A DNA stretch of 17,206 nucleotides from Alphaproteobacteria bacterium (GTDB taxonomy: Bacteria > Pseudomonadota > Alphaproteobacteria > Reyranellales > Reyranellaceae). Below, piece by piece: positions 1 through 8,267 of this stretch. The notes beneath the pieces are model-generated. The model saw only the letters and a list, made by a program, of their open reading frames with translations. It did not search any database and was not told the DNA's origin. The first letter of the stretch is position 1. Every line of letters begins with the position of its first letter. The stretch spans positions 1-17,206 of the forward strand of contig JABCYT010000005.1 of NCBI GenBank assembly GCA_013290035.1, written 5' to 3'. Position numbers and translations under genes: made by a program.

Positions 1-3000
1 AGGCGGCCGGCGCGGGCCACCGGGGCCAGCGCCTCGTCCTGCGAGGCCGCCGCAGCGACGCGACAGCCCCAGCCACCGAGCAGGGTCGCCATCGCCTCGC
101 GCACCCGCGCCTCGTTGTCGATGCACAGCACGAAACTCTCGGCCGCGACCGACGGTGTCGGCTGCGGCGCGGGGGCCGCGACCGGCGCCGCCACCACGGC
201 GGGCACGCGGGGCACGCTCACCGAGAAAGTCGAGCCCTGCCCCGGCGCCGAAGCGAGGCCGACCGGCAGCTCGAGCATGCGCGCGATGCGATCGACGATG
301 GCGAGGCCCAGGCCCAGTCCGCGCTCCTCGCGCGGCGCGTCGTCCTCGACCTGCAGGCGCACGAATTCGTCGAAGATGATGGCTTGCTTGTCGGCGGCGA
401 TGCCGGGTCCGTTGTCCTTCACTTCGATGCGCAGATCGCTGCCGACCCGGCGGCAGCCCAGCAGAACGCGCGTGGGCCTGCCCTCGGCCCGGCCGTAACG
501 CAGCGCGTTGGACAGCAGGTTCTGCAGGATGCGGCGCAGGAAGGCGGGGTCGGTCGACACGAAGGCCCGCGTCGGCACCACCACCAGCTCGGCGCCGTGG
601 CGTGCGGCGACCGGGGCGAAGGCGGTGGCCAGCGAATCGAACATCGGCTGAAGGGCGAACGGCCGTTTCTCCGGCCTGAAGGCGCCGGCATCGAGCTTGG
701 AAATGTCGAGCAGGGCATCGAGCAGAGATTCGACCGCCCCCAGGCTGGTGTCGATCTTGCCGCCGAGATCGTTGCCGGGATCGCGGTCGATCATCGCCGC
801 CGTGAACAGGCGCGCGGCATGCAGCGGCTGCAACAGGTCGTGGCTGGCGGCGGCGATGAAGCGGGTCTTGCCGAGATTGGCGGCCTCGGCTTCGGCACGG
901 CTCGCCTCGAGCTCGGCGGTTCGCTCGATCACCCGCTGCTCCAGCGTCTCGGTCGACTGGCGGAGCTGGCGGTCGCTTTCACGCAAGGCCTCGGCGGTGC
1001 GCACGCGCGCCGTCACGTCGTTGCAGGTGGCGACGAAGCCGCCGCCGGGCAGCGGGTCGAGCCTGAGCTCGATGACCTTGCCGCCGCGGGTCGCGATCTC
1101 GTGCGTTTGCGGCGCCTCGGGCCGGCGCAGCAGGGCCACGACGTCGGGTGTGGCGCCGAACTCCATCGGCGAGACACCGACCGCCACCGCGGCATCGTCG
1201 AGCGACAGCAAGGCGGTGAAGCGGTCGTTGAAGATTTCCAGGCGACCCTCGCGGTCGAAGGCGGCGATGCCCATGCCGACATGGTCGAGCGTGTTGCGCA
1301 GGATTTCGTAGTTGTAGCGGATGGCCTCCGACGCCTCGTCGATCAGGGCGCGCGCGCTCCTGGGCAGCAGCCGGCCGCGCCGGCCGTAGGCGGCGACGAT
1401 GATGCGGGCCGAGGCGGCGCCCAGGGTGCCCGACAGCACGCGCTCGGTGCGGTTGAGCGCCACCTCGATGGAGAGACGGTCGCCGGACAAGGCCCGGAGC
1501 GCGCGTTCCGAACCGACGAAGCGCGCCAAGAGCTCGCGCAGCTCGTCGATGCGCGCGGCGTCGGCTGGCGCCTGGCGCTGCGGCCGTTCTGGGCCCCCTT
1601 CCAGAAAATCCGGGCCGAGCACGAAAGCCTCGGCCTGCTCGGCGTCGGAGCCACGTGCCCTGACCAACAGCGAGATGCCGACGAGCAGGAACGCATTGAC
1701 CAGAATGCCGACGACAAAGCCCTGCCCCACCGGGTCGAGTTCCGCGAACGGCGCCGGCAGGTAGGCTTTGAGCGGCGCCTCCTGGACGCCATCGGCGCTC
1801 TGGCGCAGGGTCGGCAGCAGGAGCGCATAGAGCCAGACGACGAAGCCGCCGGCCAGCCCGGCCACGACGCCGTAGCGGTGGGCGCGCTTCCAGTAGAGGC
1901 CGAGCACGACGCCGGGCGCGAAGTTGGCGACGGCGCAGAAACTGATCAGGCCGATCGAGGCGAGCGGCAGGTAGCCCGAGATGATGCGTTCATAGGCGTA
2001 GCCCGCCATCAGGATCAGCACCACGGCGGCGCGGCGCACGAACACCACGAGCGGACCCATGTCGCGCGGCGCGCCCGCCCCCCAGCGGGCCTGCCGCCGC
2101 AGCAGGTAGGGCATCACCAGCTCGTTGCCGATCATGCCGGAGAGCGCCATGCAGGCCACGATCACCATCGAGGTCGCAGCCGACAGGCCGCCGATGAAGA
2201 CGAACGCCGACAGCCAGCTCTCGCCGTTGGCGAGCGGCAACTGCAGCACGTAGAGATCGGGGCTGACCTGCGGGCCAAGCAGCAGCAGGCCGGCTGCCGC
2301 GATCGGCACGACGAACAGGTTGATCAGCACGAGATAGGTCGGGAACAGCCAGCGCGCCGTCCGCAGGCTCGCCGGATGGCCGTGCTCGACCACCGCGACA
2401 TGGAACTGGCGCGGCAGGCAGAGGAAGGCCATCGCCGACAAGAGCGTCGTGACCACCCAGGTGAGCGGCGAGCCCTCGCGCGTCACGCGCTCGGCCACCT
2501 CGGGCGCCCGCGCGACATGGGCCAGAAGATCGCCCGGCCCGTCGAACAGCACGAACAGCACGAACGGGCCCACCGTCAGCAGCGCCAGCAGCTTGACCAC
2601 CGATTCGAAGGCGATCGCCAGCATCATGCCGCGATGCTGCTCGGAGGCCTGCACGTTGCGCACCCCGAACAGGATGGTGAAGAGCGCCATCAGGGCGGCG
2701 ACGATCAGCGAGGTGTCGGTGTGCACCACGCCGCGCGAGCCATCGAGCCAGGGTGCGGGCTGGGCGATGGTCTTGAAGGTCGAGGACACCGCCTGGAGCT
2801 GGAGCGCGATGTAGGGCAGCACGCCCACGGTGGCGAACAGCGTGGCGGTAACGCCGACGGCGCGGCTCTTGCCGTAGCGCGAGGCCAGGAAGTCGGCGAT
2901 CGACGTCACATTGTGCTGCTTGGCCAGCCGCACCATCTTGCGCAGCATCGGATAGCCCAGCACGATCAGCAGCAGCGGGCCGGTATAGATCAGCACGAAG

Positions 3001-3203
3001 TCGAAGCCGGCGGTCGAGGCGCGACCGACCGCGCCGTAGAAGGTCCAGGACGTGCAGTAGATGGCGAGCGACAGGCCGTAGACGGCGGGCGCCACCGAGC
3101 TGGCCGACCAGGCCCGCGCGTGCCGGTCGCCGAAATAGGCCACGGCGAAGAGCAGGCCGAGATAGGCCAGCGACAGGGCCAGGACGGTGGGTTCCGCCAG
3201 CAT
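1..3203 (-). CDS. Sodium:solute symporter-fused hybrid sensor histidine kinase (CbrA/NahK-like), C-terminus cut by window edge
   Basis: About 1067 residues are visible, read from an ATG at 3203 preceded by GGGAG about 12 nt upstream. Residues 1 to about 570 form a multi-spanning membrane region of the SLC5/SSS symporter type, starting MLAEPTVLALSLAYLGLLFA. A linker with an IDELRELLARFVG helix follows, in the place where CbrA-like proteins carry the STAC domain. A PAS domain begins near 640 (HVGMGIAAFDREGRLEIFND) and is followed by a short coiled coil. The HisKA motif ASHDLLQPLHAA has the phospho-acceptor His at about 788. The HATPase domain shows NLLSNALRYG, DNGPGI (Asp about 930) and RGLGLGLAI. 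A receiver domain starts with FVLCIDNE, but its phospho-acceptor Asp lies outside the window. The protein should be an inner-membrane sensor that couples solute binding or transport to a phosphorelay; the ligand cannot be read from sequence. An alternative ATG at 3228 is in the wrong frame. Confidence 0.93.
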   Translation of the reverse strand, partial: MLAEPTVLALSLAYLGLLFAVAYFGDRHARAWSASSVAPAVYGLSLAIYCTSWTFYGAVGRASTAGFDFVLIYTGPLLLIVLGYPMLRKMVRLAKQHNVTSIADFLASRYGKSRAVGVTATLFATVGVLPYIALQLQAVSSTFKTIAQPAPWLDGSRGVVHTDTSLIVAALMALFTILFGVRNVQASEQHRGMMLAIAFESVVKLLALLTVGPFVLFVLFDGPGDLLAHVARAPEVAERVTREGSPLTWVVTTLLSAMAFLCLPRQFHVAVVEHGHPASLRTARWLFPTYLVLINLFVVPIAAAGLLLLGPQVSPDLYVLQLPLANGESWLSAFVFIGGLSAATSMVIVACMALSGMIGNELVMPYLLRRQARWGAGAPRDMGPLVVFVRRAAVVLILMAGYAYERIISGYLPLASIGLISFCAVANFAPGVVLGLYWKRAHRYGVVAGLAGGFVVWLYALLLPTLRQSADGVQEAPLKAYLPAPFAELDPVGQGFVVGILVNAFLLVGISLLVRARGSDAEQAEAFVLGPDFLEGGPERPQRQAPADAARIDELRELLARFVGSERALRALSGDRLSIEVALNRTERVLSGTLGAASARIIVAAYGRRGRLLPRSARALIDEASEAIRYNYEILRNTLDHVGMGIAAFDREGRLEIFNDRFTALLSLDDAAVAVGVSPMEFGATPDVVALLRRPEAPQTHEIATRGGKVIELRLDPLPGGGFVATCNDVTARVRTAEALRESDRQLRQSTETLEQRVIERTAELEASRAEAEAANLGKTRFIAAASHDLLQPLHAARLFTAAMIDRDPGNDLGGKIDTSLGAVESLLDALLDISKLDAGAFRPEKRPFALQPMFDSLATAFAPVAARHGAELVVVPTRAFVSTDPAFLRRILQNLLSNALRYGRAEGRPTRVLLGCRRVGSDLRIEVKDNGPGIAADKQAIIFDEFVRLQVEDDAPREERGLGLGLAIVDRIARMLELPVGLASAPGQGSTFSVSVPRVPAVVAAPVAAPAPQPTPSVAAESFVLCIDNEARVREAMATLLGGWGCRVAAAASQDEALAPVARAGR

Positions 3204-3227
3204 GCGTGCGCGTTTCTCCCGCGGTCA

Positions 3228-3256
3228 TTGAACCCGTTCGACGGGGCCGCTACAAG
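3228..3256 (+). promoter_or_regulatory. Possible sigma-70-type promoter for ettA
   Basis: TTGAAC (3228-3233) and TACAAG (3251-3256) are separated by exactly 17 bp. They lie in the 93-bp divergent gap between the sensor kinase and ettA and would start transcription about 35 nt before the ettA ATG. The match is by eye; the -10 box is imperfect. Confidence 0.4.
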
Positions 3257-3296
3257 CGCGCCAACCCAGATCCACCAGATCCAGCCGGAGCCGCCG

Positions 3297-4973
<1,677 letters not shown>

Positions 4974-5030
4974 AGCCGCGAGACCTTTCCGACCCACGCG
5001 GAATCGCTAAAGTCAGGCCTGCGACAAAGA

Positions 5031-5140
5031 CCTCATGCTGAGGGGGCCGCGTAGCGGCCGTCTCGAAGCATGGCCCCAAGCACGGTGCCTGTCGCCCACC
5101 CTTCGAGGCGCGGCCCTGCGGTCCGCTCCTGAGGGCGAGG
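5031..5140. repeat. Inverted-repeat (REP-pair/REPIN-like) intergenic element
   Basis: Two diverged copies of a roughly 43-45-bp unit face each other. The left copy is 5031-5073 (CCTCATGCTGAGG ... CTCGAAGCATGG). The right copy is 5096-5140 and, read on the minus strand, runs CCTCGCCCTCAGGAG ... CTCGAAGGGTGG. About 22 bp of spacer lies between them. The left copy has its own small hairpin, GGCCGC-gta-GCGGCC. The unit resembles the CCTCAT-CTGAGG ... CTCGAAG-type intergenic repeats I recall from Bradyrhizobium/Reyranella-like genomes. It fills most of the 200-bp gap between ettA and the FUSC-like gene, ending 33 bp before that gene's ATG. No transposase is nearby. Confidence 0.7.
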
Positions 5141-5173
5141 CGGATTGGTGTCAGCCGGAGAGGCTAGCGAACC

Positions 5174-5713
5174 ATGTCCGACACCCCCCTCAGCAAATGG
5201 CTTCTGCCCAAGTTCCGGCGCGACATCATCGGGATGCGCTTCGCGCTGAACGTCTTCATCGCGACGACCATCGTCTGGTACGTGCTGGAAAACATCGCCG
5301 ACACCAATCCGATCTGGGCCATCGCCTCGATGATCGCCGCATCCGATCCTCAGGTGACCGAGGCGGTGCGGATGTTCCGGAGCCGCATCATCAACGTGCT
5401 GGTCGGCTGCGCGGTCGGCCTGTTTTTCGTGATCCTGGGCGGACCGACCGAGTGGAAACTGCCGCTCGCCCTGGCCGTGACGGTCCTCGTTTCGTCGTAT
5501 GTCATCCACATCCCGACGATGTGGCGGCAGGCGCCGATCACGGCAGCCATCGTCATTGCCGCGGGACTGACCGCTCACTCCGAGATGAGCGCCGTCGAGC
5601 ACGGCCTGCACAAGGTCGCCGAGGTGCTCTTCGGCTGCTTCGTGGGTGTGCTGGTGAGCTGGACGATGGCGAGGGTTTGGCCGTTGGCCAAGAGAACGGA
5701 AGCCGGCCCCTAG
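5174..5713 (+). CDS. Small FUSC/aromatic-acid-exporter-like inner-membrane protein
   Basis: The 179-aa protein has about six hydrophobic segments: FALNVFIATTIVWYVL (near 23), NPIWAIASMIAA (near 45), INVLVGCAVGLFFVIL (near 73), LALAVTVLVSSYVIHI (near 97), APITAAIVIAAGL (near 120) and a final EVLFGCFVGVLVSWTMARVW. The NPIWA(I)ASM and VGCAVGL patterns and the six-helix layout resemble the membrane half of FUSC/ArAE (YccS/AaeB-type) proteins. It lacks the large cytosolic part of full-length members. Family members are linked to efflux of aromatic or other organic compounds; the substrate here is unknown. The ATG at 5174 has GGAGAGG about 10 nt upstream. The stop codon overlaps the convergent cysE stop. 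The product name is a family-level call only. Confidence 0.75.
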   Translation: MSDTPLSKWLLPKFRRDIIGMRFALNVFIATTIVWYVLENIADTNPIWAIASMIAASDPQVTEAVRMFRSRIINVLVGCAVGLFFVILGGPTEWKLPLALAVTVLVSSYVIHIPTMWRQAPITAAIVIAAGLTAHSEMSAVEHGLHKVAEVLFGCFVGVLVSWTMARVWPLAKRTEAGP

Positions 5714-6516
5714 ATCGTCTGATCCATCTCGAGCGCCGGCTCCGGCACGTCGACGCAGCCGATGATGCGCGCCGGCACGCCGGCCGCCGTGCAGCCGGCC
5801 GGCACGGGCGCCAGCACCACGCTGCCCGCGGCGATCTTGGCGCAGGCGCCGATCTCGATATTGCCCAGCACCTTGGCGCCCGCCCCCAGGAGCACGCCGC
5901 GCCGCACCTTGGGATGGCGGTCGCCGCGTTCCTTGCCGGTGCCGCCCAGGGTCACGCCATGCAGCATGGAGACACCGTCCTCGACGACGGCGGTTTCGCC
6001 GATCACCACGCCGGTGCCGTGGTCGATGAAGATGCCCTTGCCGATCCGGGCGTTGGGATGGATGTCGACGCCGAACAGGGCGCTGGCGCGGCTCTGCAGG
6101 AAATGGGCGAGCGTCTTGCGGCCCTGCAGCCACAGCCAATGGGCCACGCGCGACGTCTGCAGCGCGTGATAGCCCTTGAACCACAGCAGTGGATCGAGAG
6201 GCGACGTGCAGGCCGGGTCGCGCTCGGTGAACGCCATGATATCGGCCCGCGCGGCCAGGCCGATCGCCGGATCGGCCGCCAACGCCTCGTCGAAGATCTG
6301 ACGGATCAAGGCGGCGGGAACCTCGGTCGTGGCGGCAAGCCGCGCCAGATGATAGCTGAGAGCGCCTTCGAACTTCGGCTGGCTGAGGATGGTGGCGTGC
6401 AAGGTCCCGGCCAGGACCGGCTCGGCGGCGGCCGCCTGCGCCGCCTCGCGAATCCTTGCCCAGACCGGGTCGACCGAGCGCGGCTCGGCGGCATTCTTGA
6501 CCAGTGCGCTATCCAT
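5710..6516 (-). CDS. cysE: Serine O-acetyltransferase
   Basis: CysE transfers acetyl from acetyl-CoA to L-serine, giving O-acetylserine for cysteine synthesis in the cytosol. The 268-aa length fits the long (E. coli-like, about 273 aa) form. The helical N-terminal domain includes DPVWARIREAA and DPLLWFKGYHALQ. A left-handed beta-helix of hexapeptide repeats starts near 150, with DIHPNARIGKGIFIDHGTGV, GETAVVEDGVSMLHGVTLGG and the loop GTGKERGDRHPKV; the histidines of DIHP (153), DHG (166) and LHG (186) are conserved family positions. The protein ends in Ile (MDQTI), as is typical of CysE enzymes that dock into CysK to form the cysteine synthase complex. The ATG at 6516 has a strong GGAGGAGAG about 6 nt upstream. 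It is convergent with, and overlaps by 4 nt, the FUSC-like gene. There is no cysK or cysM in the window. Confidence 0.96.
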   Translation of the reverse strand: MDSALVKNAAEPRSVDPVWARIREAAQAAAAEPVLAGTLHATILSQPKFEGALSYHLARLAATTEVPAALIRQIFDEALAADPAIGLAARADIMAFTERDPACTSPLDPLLWFKGYHALQTSRVAHWLWLQGRKTLAHFLQSRASALFGVDIHPNARIGKGIFIDHGTGVVIGETAVVEDGVSMLHGVTLGGTGKERGDRHPKVRRGVLLGAGAKVLGNIEIGACAKIAAGSVVLAPVPAGCTAAGVPARIIGCVDVPEPALEMDQTI

Positions 6517-6606
6517 GGCGCTCTCCTCCGACCCGGCCGATATCCCTACACCCGGCGGGCCGATCGATACGCCTCCCGCCAGAACCTTACTTGTGTTGCG
6601 TTACAA

Positions 6607-6627
6607 GCGCAATTCGGGGCGCAATTC
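6607..6627. repeat. Tandem 9-bp direct repeat upstream of cysE
   Basis: GCGCAATTC occurs at 6607-6615 and again at 6619-6627, a 12-bp period; the second copy runs into the mlaC stop codon. It sits about 90-110 bp upstream of the cysE start, so it could be a tandem binding site or chance. No known operator was recognised. Confidence 0.3.
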
Positions 6628-7231
6628 AACGGGCGGCGCGGGCCTCCAGCTCGGCGATCAGCGGCTCGACCGAGCCGCCATGGCTTTGGATGTAGGAATT
6701 AAAATCCGAACGTCGAGTCATGACCATGCTGACACCCTCGACTTTCACATCGGTGATGCGCAGGCCCCTGCCCGCATCGCGAACTTCCCACTGGAGCTTG
6801 ATCGGCTGGCCACTGGTCTGGCTCAACTGGCTGTCGACGATGAACAGGCCGTTGGCCCGCGGGGTCACCTTGCCGATGGTGAGCGTTTGGCCGCCATACT
6901 GCCCGAAGCGCTCGCTGTAGGCGCGGGCTTCCGCACTCTCGGCCGCCTTCAGGAAGCGGGTGCGCTCGGCCTCGCTCGCCTTGTTCCAGTTCGCCCCCAG
7001 CGCCTGCTGGCCCATATAGGGCAGGTCGAAATTGGTCTGCAGGACGCGCTGGATGGCGGCCTGGCGGGCCGGGCCGGGCGGCGTCGCCTTGATGATGTCG
7101 ATGACTTCGTTGGCCGTGCTCTGGATCAACTGAGCCGGATCGGCAGCCGATGCAGGCAGGACGGAGAGCGCCGCGGCGGCAGCGCCGACGGCAAGACCGA
7201 GGACGACACGACGACAGGCAAGCAGCGGCAC
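6626..7231 (-). CDS. mlaC: MlaC-type periplasmic phospholipid-binding protein (Ttg2D family)
   Basis: The 201-aa protein starts at a GTG (7231) with AAGGAG 7 nt upstream. A Sec signal peptide is clear: basic MPLLACRR, a hydrophobic stretch to about 26, and an ASA|AD cleavage site after residue 29. The mature part matches the MlaC/Ttg2D fold signature seen in ABC-type phospholipid carriers: helical N-terminus (IQSTANEVIDIIK), the FDLPYMGQQALG segment, WNKASEAERTRFLKA, and C-terminal beta strands with LRITDVKVEGVSM and RSDFNSYI. MlaC carries phospholipid across the periplasm between the outer-membrane MlaA complex and the inner-membrane MlaFEDB transporter. It lies 38 bp downstream of mlaA on the same strand, probably in one operon. 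The inner-membrane mlaFED genes are not in the window. Confidence 0.9.
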   Translation of the reverse strand: MPLLACRRVVLGLAVGAAAAALSVLPASAADPAQLIQSTANEVIDIIKATPPGPARQAAIQRVLQTNFDLPYMGQQALGANWNKASEAERTRFLKAAESAEARAYSERFGQYGGQTLTIGKVTPRANGLFIVDSQLSQTSGQPIKLQWEVRDAGRGLRITDVKVEGVSMVMTRRSDFNSYIQSHGGSVEPLIAELEARAAR

Positions 7232-7269
7232 CGTTCGCTCCTTTGGAAATGGCTTCAGACGGTGGAGTC

Positions 7270-8082
7270 TTAGCGTACCAGCGCGATGTTGTCGCGACGC
7301 TCGAGTTCGCTCTTGGTGTCGGTCCCTTCACGCTTCGCGCGAATGAGCTCGGCACGGTTCTGGGTGTAGGCCGAGCGCAGCGCGGCGTAGTAGTCGACGC
7401 TGTTCTTCTCGAGGTCGTCGAGCGCGAACATGGTGCGCGAGCGATAATCGACGACGGTCAGCGCATAACGCGGCGCGGAATAGTAGATCCAGTCGACATT
7501 GAGGGCGATCGGCAGGATCTGGAACGGATCGATGGCGTAGTCGATCATAAGGCCGGTCGCGTCACGCGCGTTCGACGGCCCGGTCAACGGCAACACGAGA
7601 TAGAAGCCGCCATTCTCCGGCTCGACGCCCTTGGCCGCCCACATGCCGATCGTCTGGCCGGCATCGGTCTTGGTGCGCTTCATGCCGAGCATGGTGGCGA
7701 CGTCGAACAGGCCGGCGACACCCAGGGTCGAGTTCACCAGGAAGCGCGCCATCGTCGTGGCAGCGCGGCTGGGATCGCCCTGGAAGACTTCGTTGATGGC
7801 CGTGACCGGCTCACCGAGATTGTCGAGCAGGTTGCGCACGCTCTTCTGCGCCGGCTCCGGCACCCCGTCGCGATACATCACCGCAAGCGGCCGGACCGCG
7901 ATCATGTCGATCGTGCGGTTGATCGCGAAGACGAAGCGGTTGGGCGTCTCGATCGGGTCCCAGACTTCGGCCGCTCCAGTATCGCCTGACGCACAGCCCC
8001 CCACGAGAGTGGCAGCCACGGCAGCCGCGACGACTGAACGACGGACGCCAGCCGTCATCGACTTGGAAACGCTTGCAATCAT
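7270..8082 (-). CDS. mlaA: MlaA/VacJ-family outer-membrane lipoprotein
   Basis: From the ATG at 8082 the protein is 270 aa and begins with a lipoprotein signal: MIASVSKSMTAGVRR, then a hydrophobic AVAAAVAATLVGGC with the lipobox Cys at 30. The body shows VacJ/MlaA hallmarks: WDPIETPNRFVFAINRTID, VRNLLDNLGEPVTAINEVFQ, RFLVNSTLGVAGLFDVA, GFYLVLPLTGPSNARDATG and the family's YAIDPFQILP-type segment. MlaA removes mislocalised phospholipid from the outer leaflet of the outer membrane and hands it to MlaC, encoded just downstream. The frame is open to 8241, but upstream residues would bury the signal peptide. A second candidate ATG at 8058 (MTAGVRRS) also keeps the signal peptide. Shine-Dalgarno signals are weak for both (AGGG about 11 nt before 8082). 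Confidence 0.92.
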   Translation of the reverse strand: MIASVSKSMTAGVRRSVVAAAVAATLVGGCASGDTGAAEVWDPIETPNRFVFAINRTIDMIAVRPLAVMYRDGVPEPAQKSVRNLLDNLGEPVTAINEVFQGDPSRAATTMARFLVNSTLGVAGLFDVATMLGMKRTKTDAGQTIGMWAAKGVEPENGGFYLVLPLTGPSNARDATGLMIDYAIDPFQILPIALNVDWIYYSAPRYALTVVDYRSRTMFALDDLEKNSVDYYAALRSAYTQNRAELIRAKREGTDTKSELERRDNIALVR

Positions 8083-8152
8083 CAACGCCAACCCTGGGCC
8101 CCCGCCGGCCCTGGGAATGGGCCAAAGACGCCGCAGTGTTGCACACGCCAAC

Positions 8153-8168
8153 TGCACTTTGAAGTGCA
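8153..8168. promoter_or_regulatory. Perfect 7-bp-arm palindrome in the mlaA upstream region
   Basis: TGCACTT-TG-AAGTGCA is a perfect inverted repeat with a 2-nt centre. It sits 71 bp upstream of the mlaA start and 100 bp upstream of the ArsR-methyltransferase start, in the 185-bp divergent intergenic region. The size suits a dimeric repressor, but no known regulator motif was recognised. Confidence 0.4.
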
Positions 8169-8231
8169 TAGGGCCACAGACATCTGCCGTGTGGCGCGGC
8201 GGCCACAATTTTCCGTCGAACAAAATCCCGC

Positions 8232-8260
8232 TTGCTAACATAAAGATATGCTTATATCCT
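8232..8260 (+). promoter_or_regulatory. Promoter of the ArsR-methyltransferase/metF/metH operon
   Basis: TTGCTA (8232-8237) and TATCCT (8255-8260) are separated by 17 bp. A start 7-8 nt after the -10 box would fall at 8267-8268, on or next to the A of the ATG. No Shine-Dalgarno sequence lies before that ATG, so the mRNA is probably leaderless. The boxes were identified by eye and are inference. Confidence 0.5.
8238..8257. promoter_or_regulatory. SahR-like operator, AT-rich imperfect palindrome
   Basis: ACATAAAGATATGCTTATAT is symmetric at 14 of 20 positions and stands out as an AT-rich island in GC-rich DNA. It fills the spacer of the predicted promoter and overlaps the -10 box, the right place for repression. 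It resembles the ATAAAGATAT-type sites that I recall for ArsR-family regulators of methionine/SAH metabolism (SahR/SamR) in Proteobacteria; I could not compare it with a motif database. The adjacent gene encodes an ArsR-type regulator. Confidence 0.65.
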
Positions 8261-8267
8261 TTGGCGC

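Noticed and set aside
1990..3228. Minus-strand frame starting at 3228
   Set aside because: It is out of frame with the conserved symporter-kinase protein that starts at 3203, and its translation has no recognisable domain and is Arg/Ala-rich.
384..3296. A plus-strand frame of about 970 codons opposite the sensor kinase and in frame with ettA
   Set aside because: The composition is low-complexity Arg/Gly/Ala/Gln/His-rich, as expected for an antisense frame in high-GC DNA. The minus strand encodes well-conserved kinase domains, and EttA clearly starts at 3297.
5035..6702. Long plus-strand frame across the repeat, FUSC-like gene and cysE
   Set aside because: It has no coherent protein features and overlaps two confident genes in other frames.
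6389..7989. Plus-strand frames opposite mlaC and mlaA
   Set aside because: The minus strand has signal peptides, ribosome sites and family motifs; the plus frames are antisense shadows.
8083..8241. N-terminal extension of mlaA to an ATG at 8241
   Set aside because: It would put about 53 residues before the lipoprotein signal peptide and run through the intergenic palindrome.
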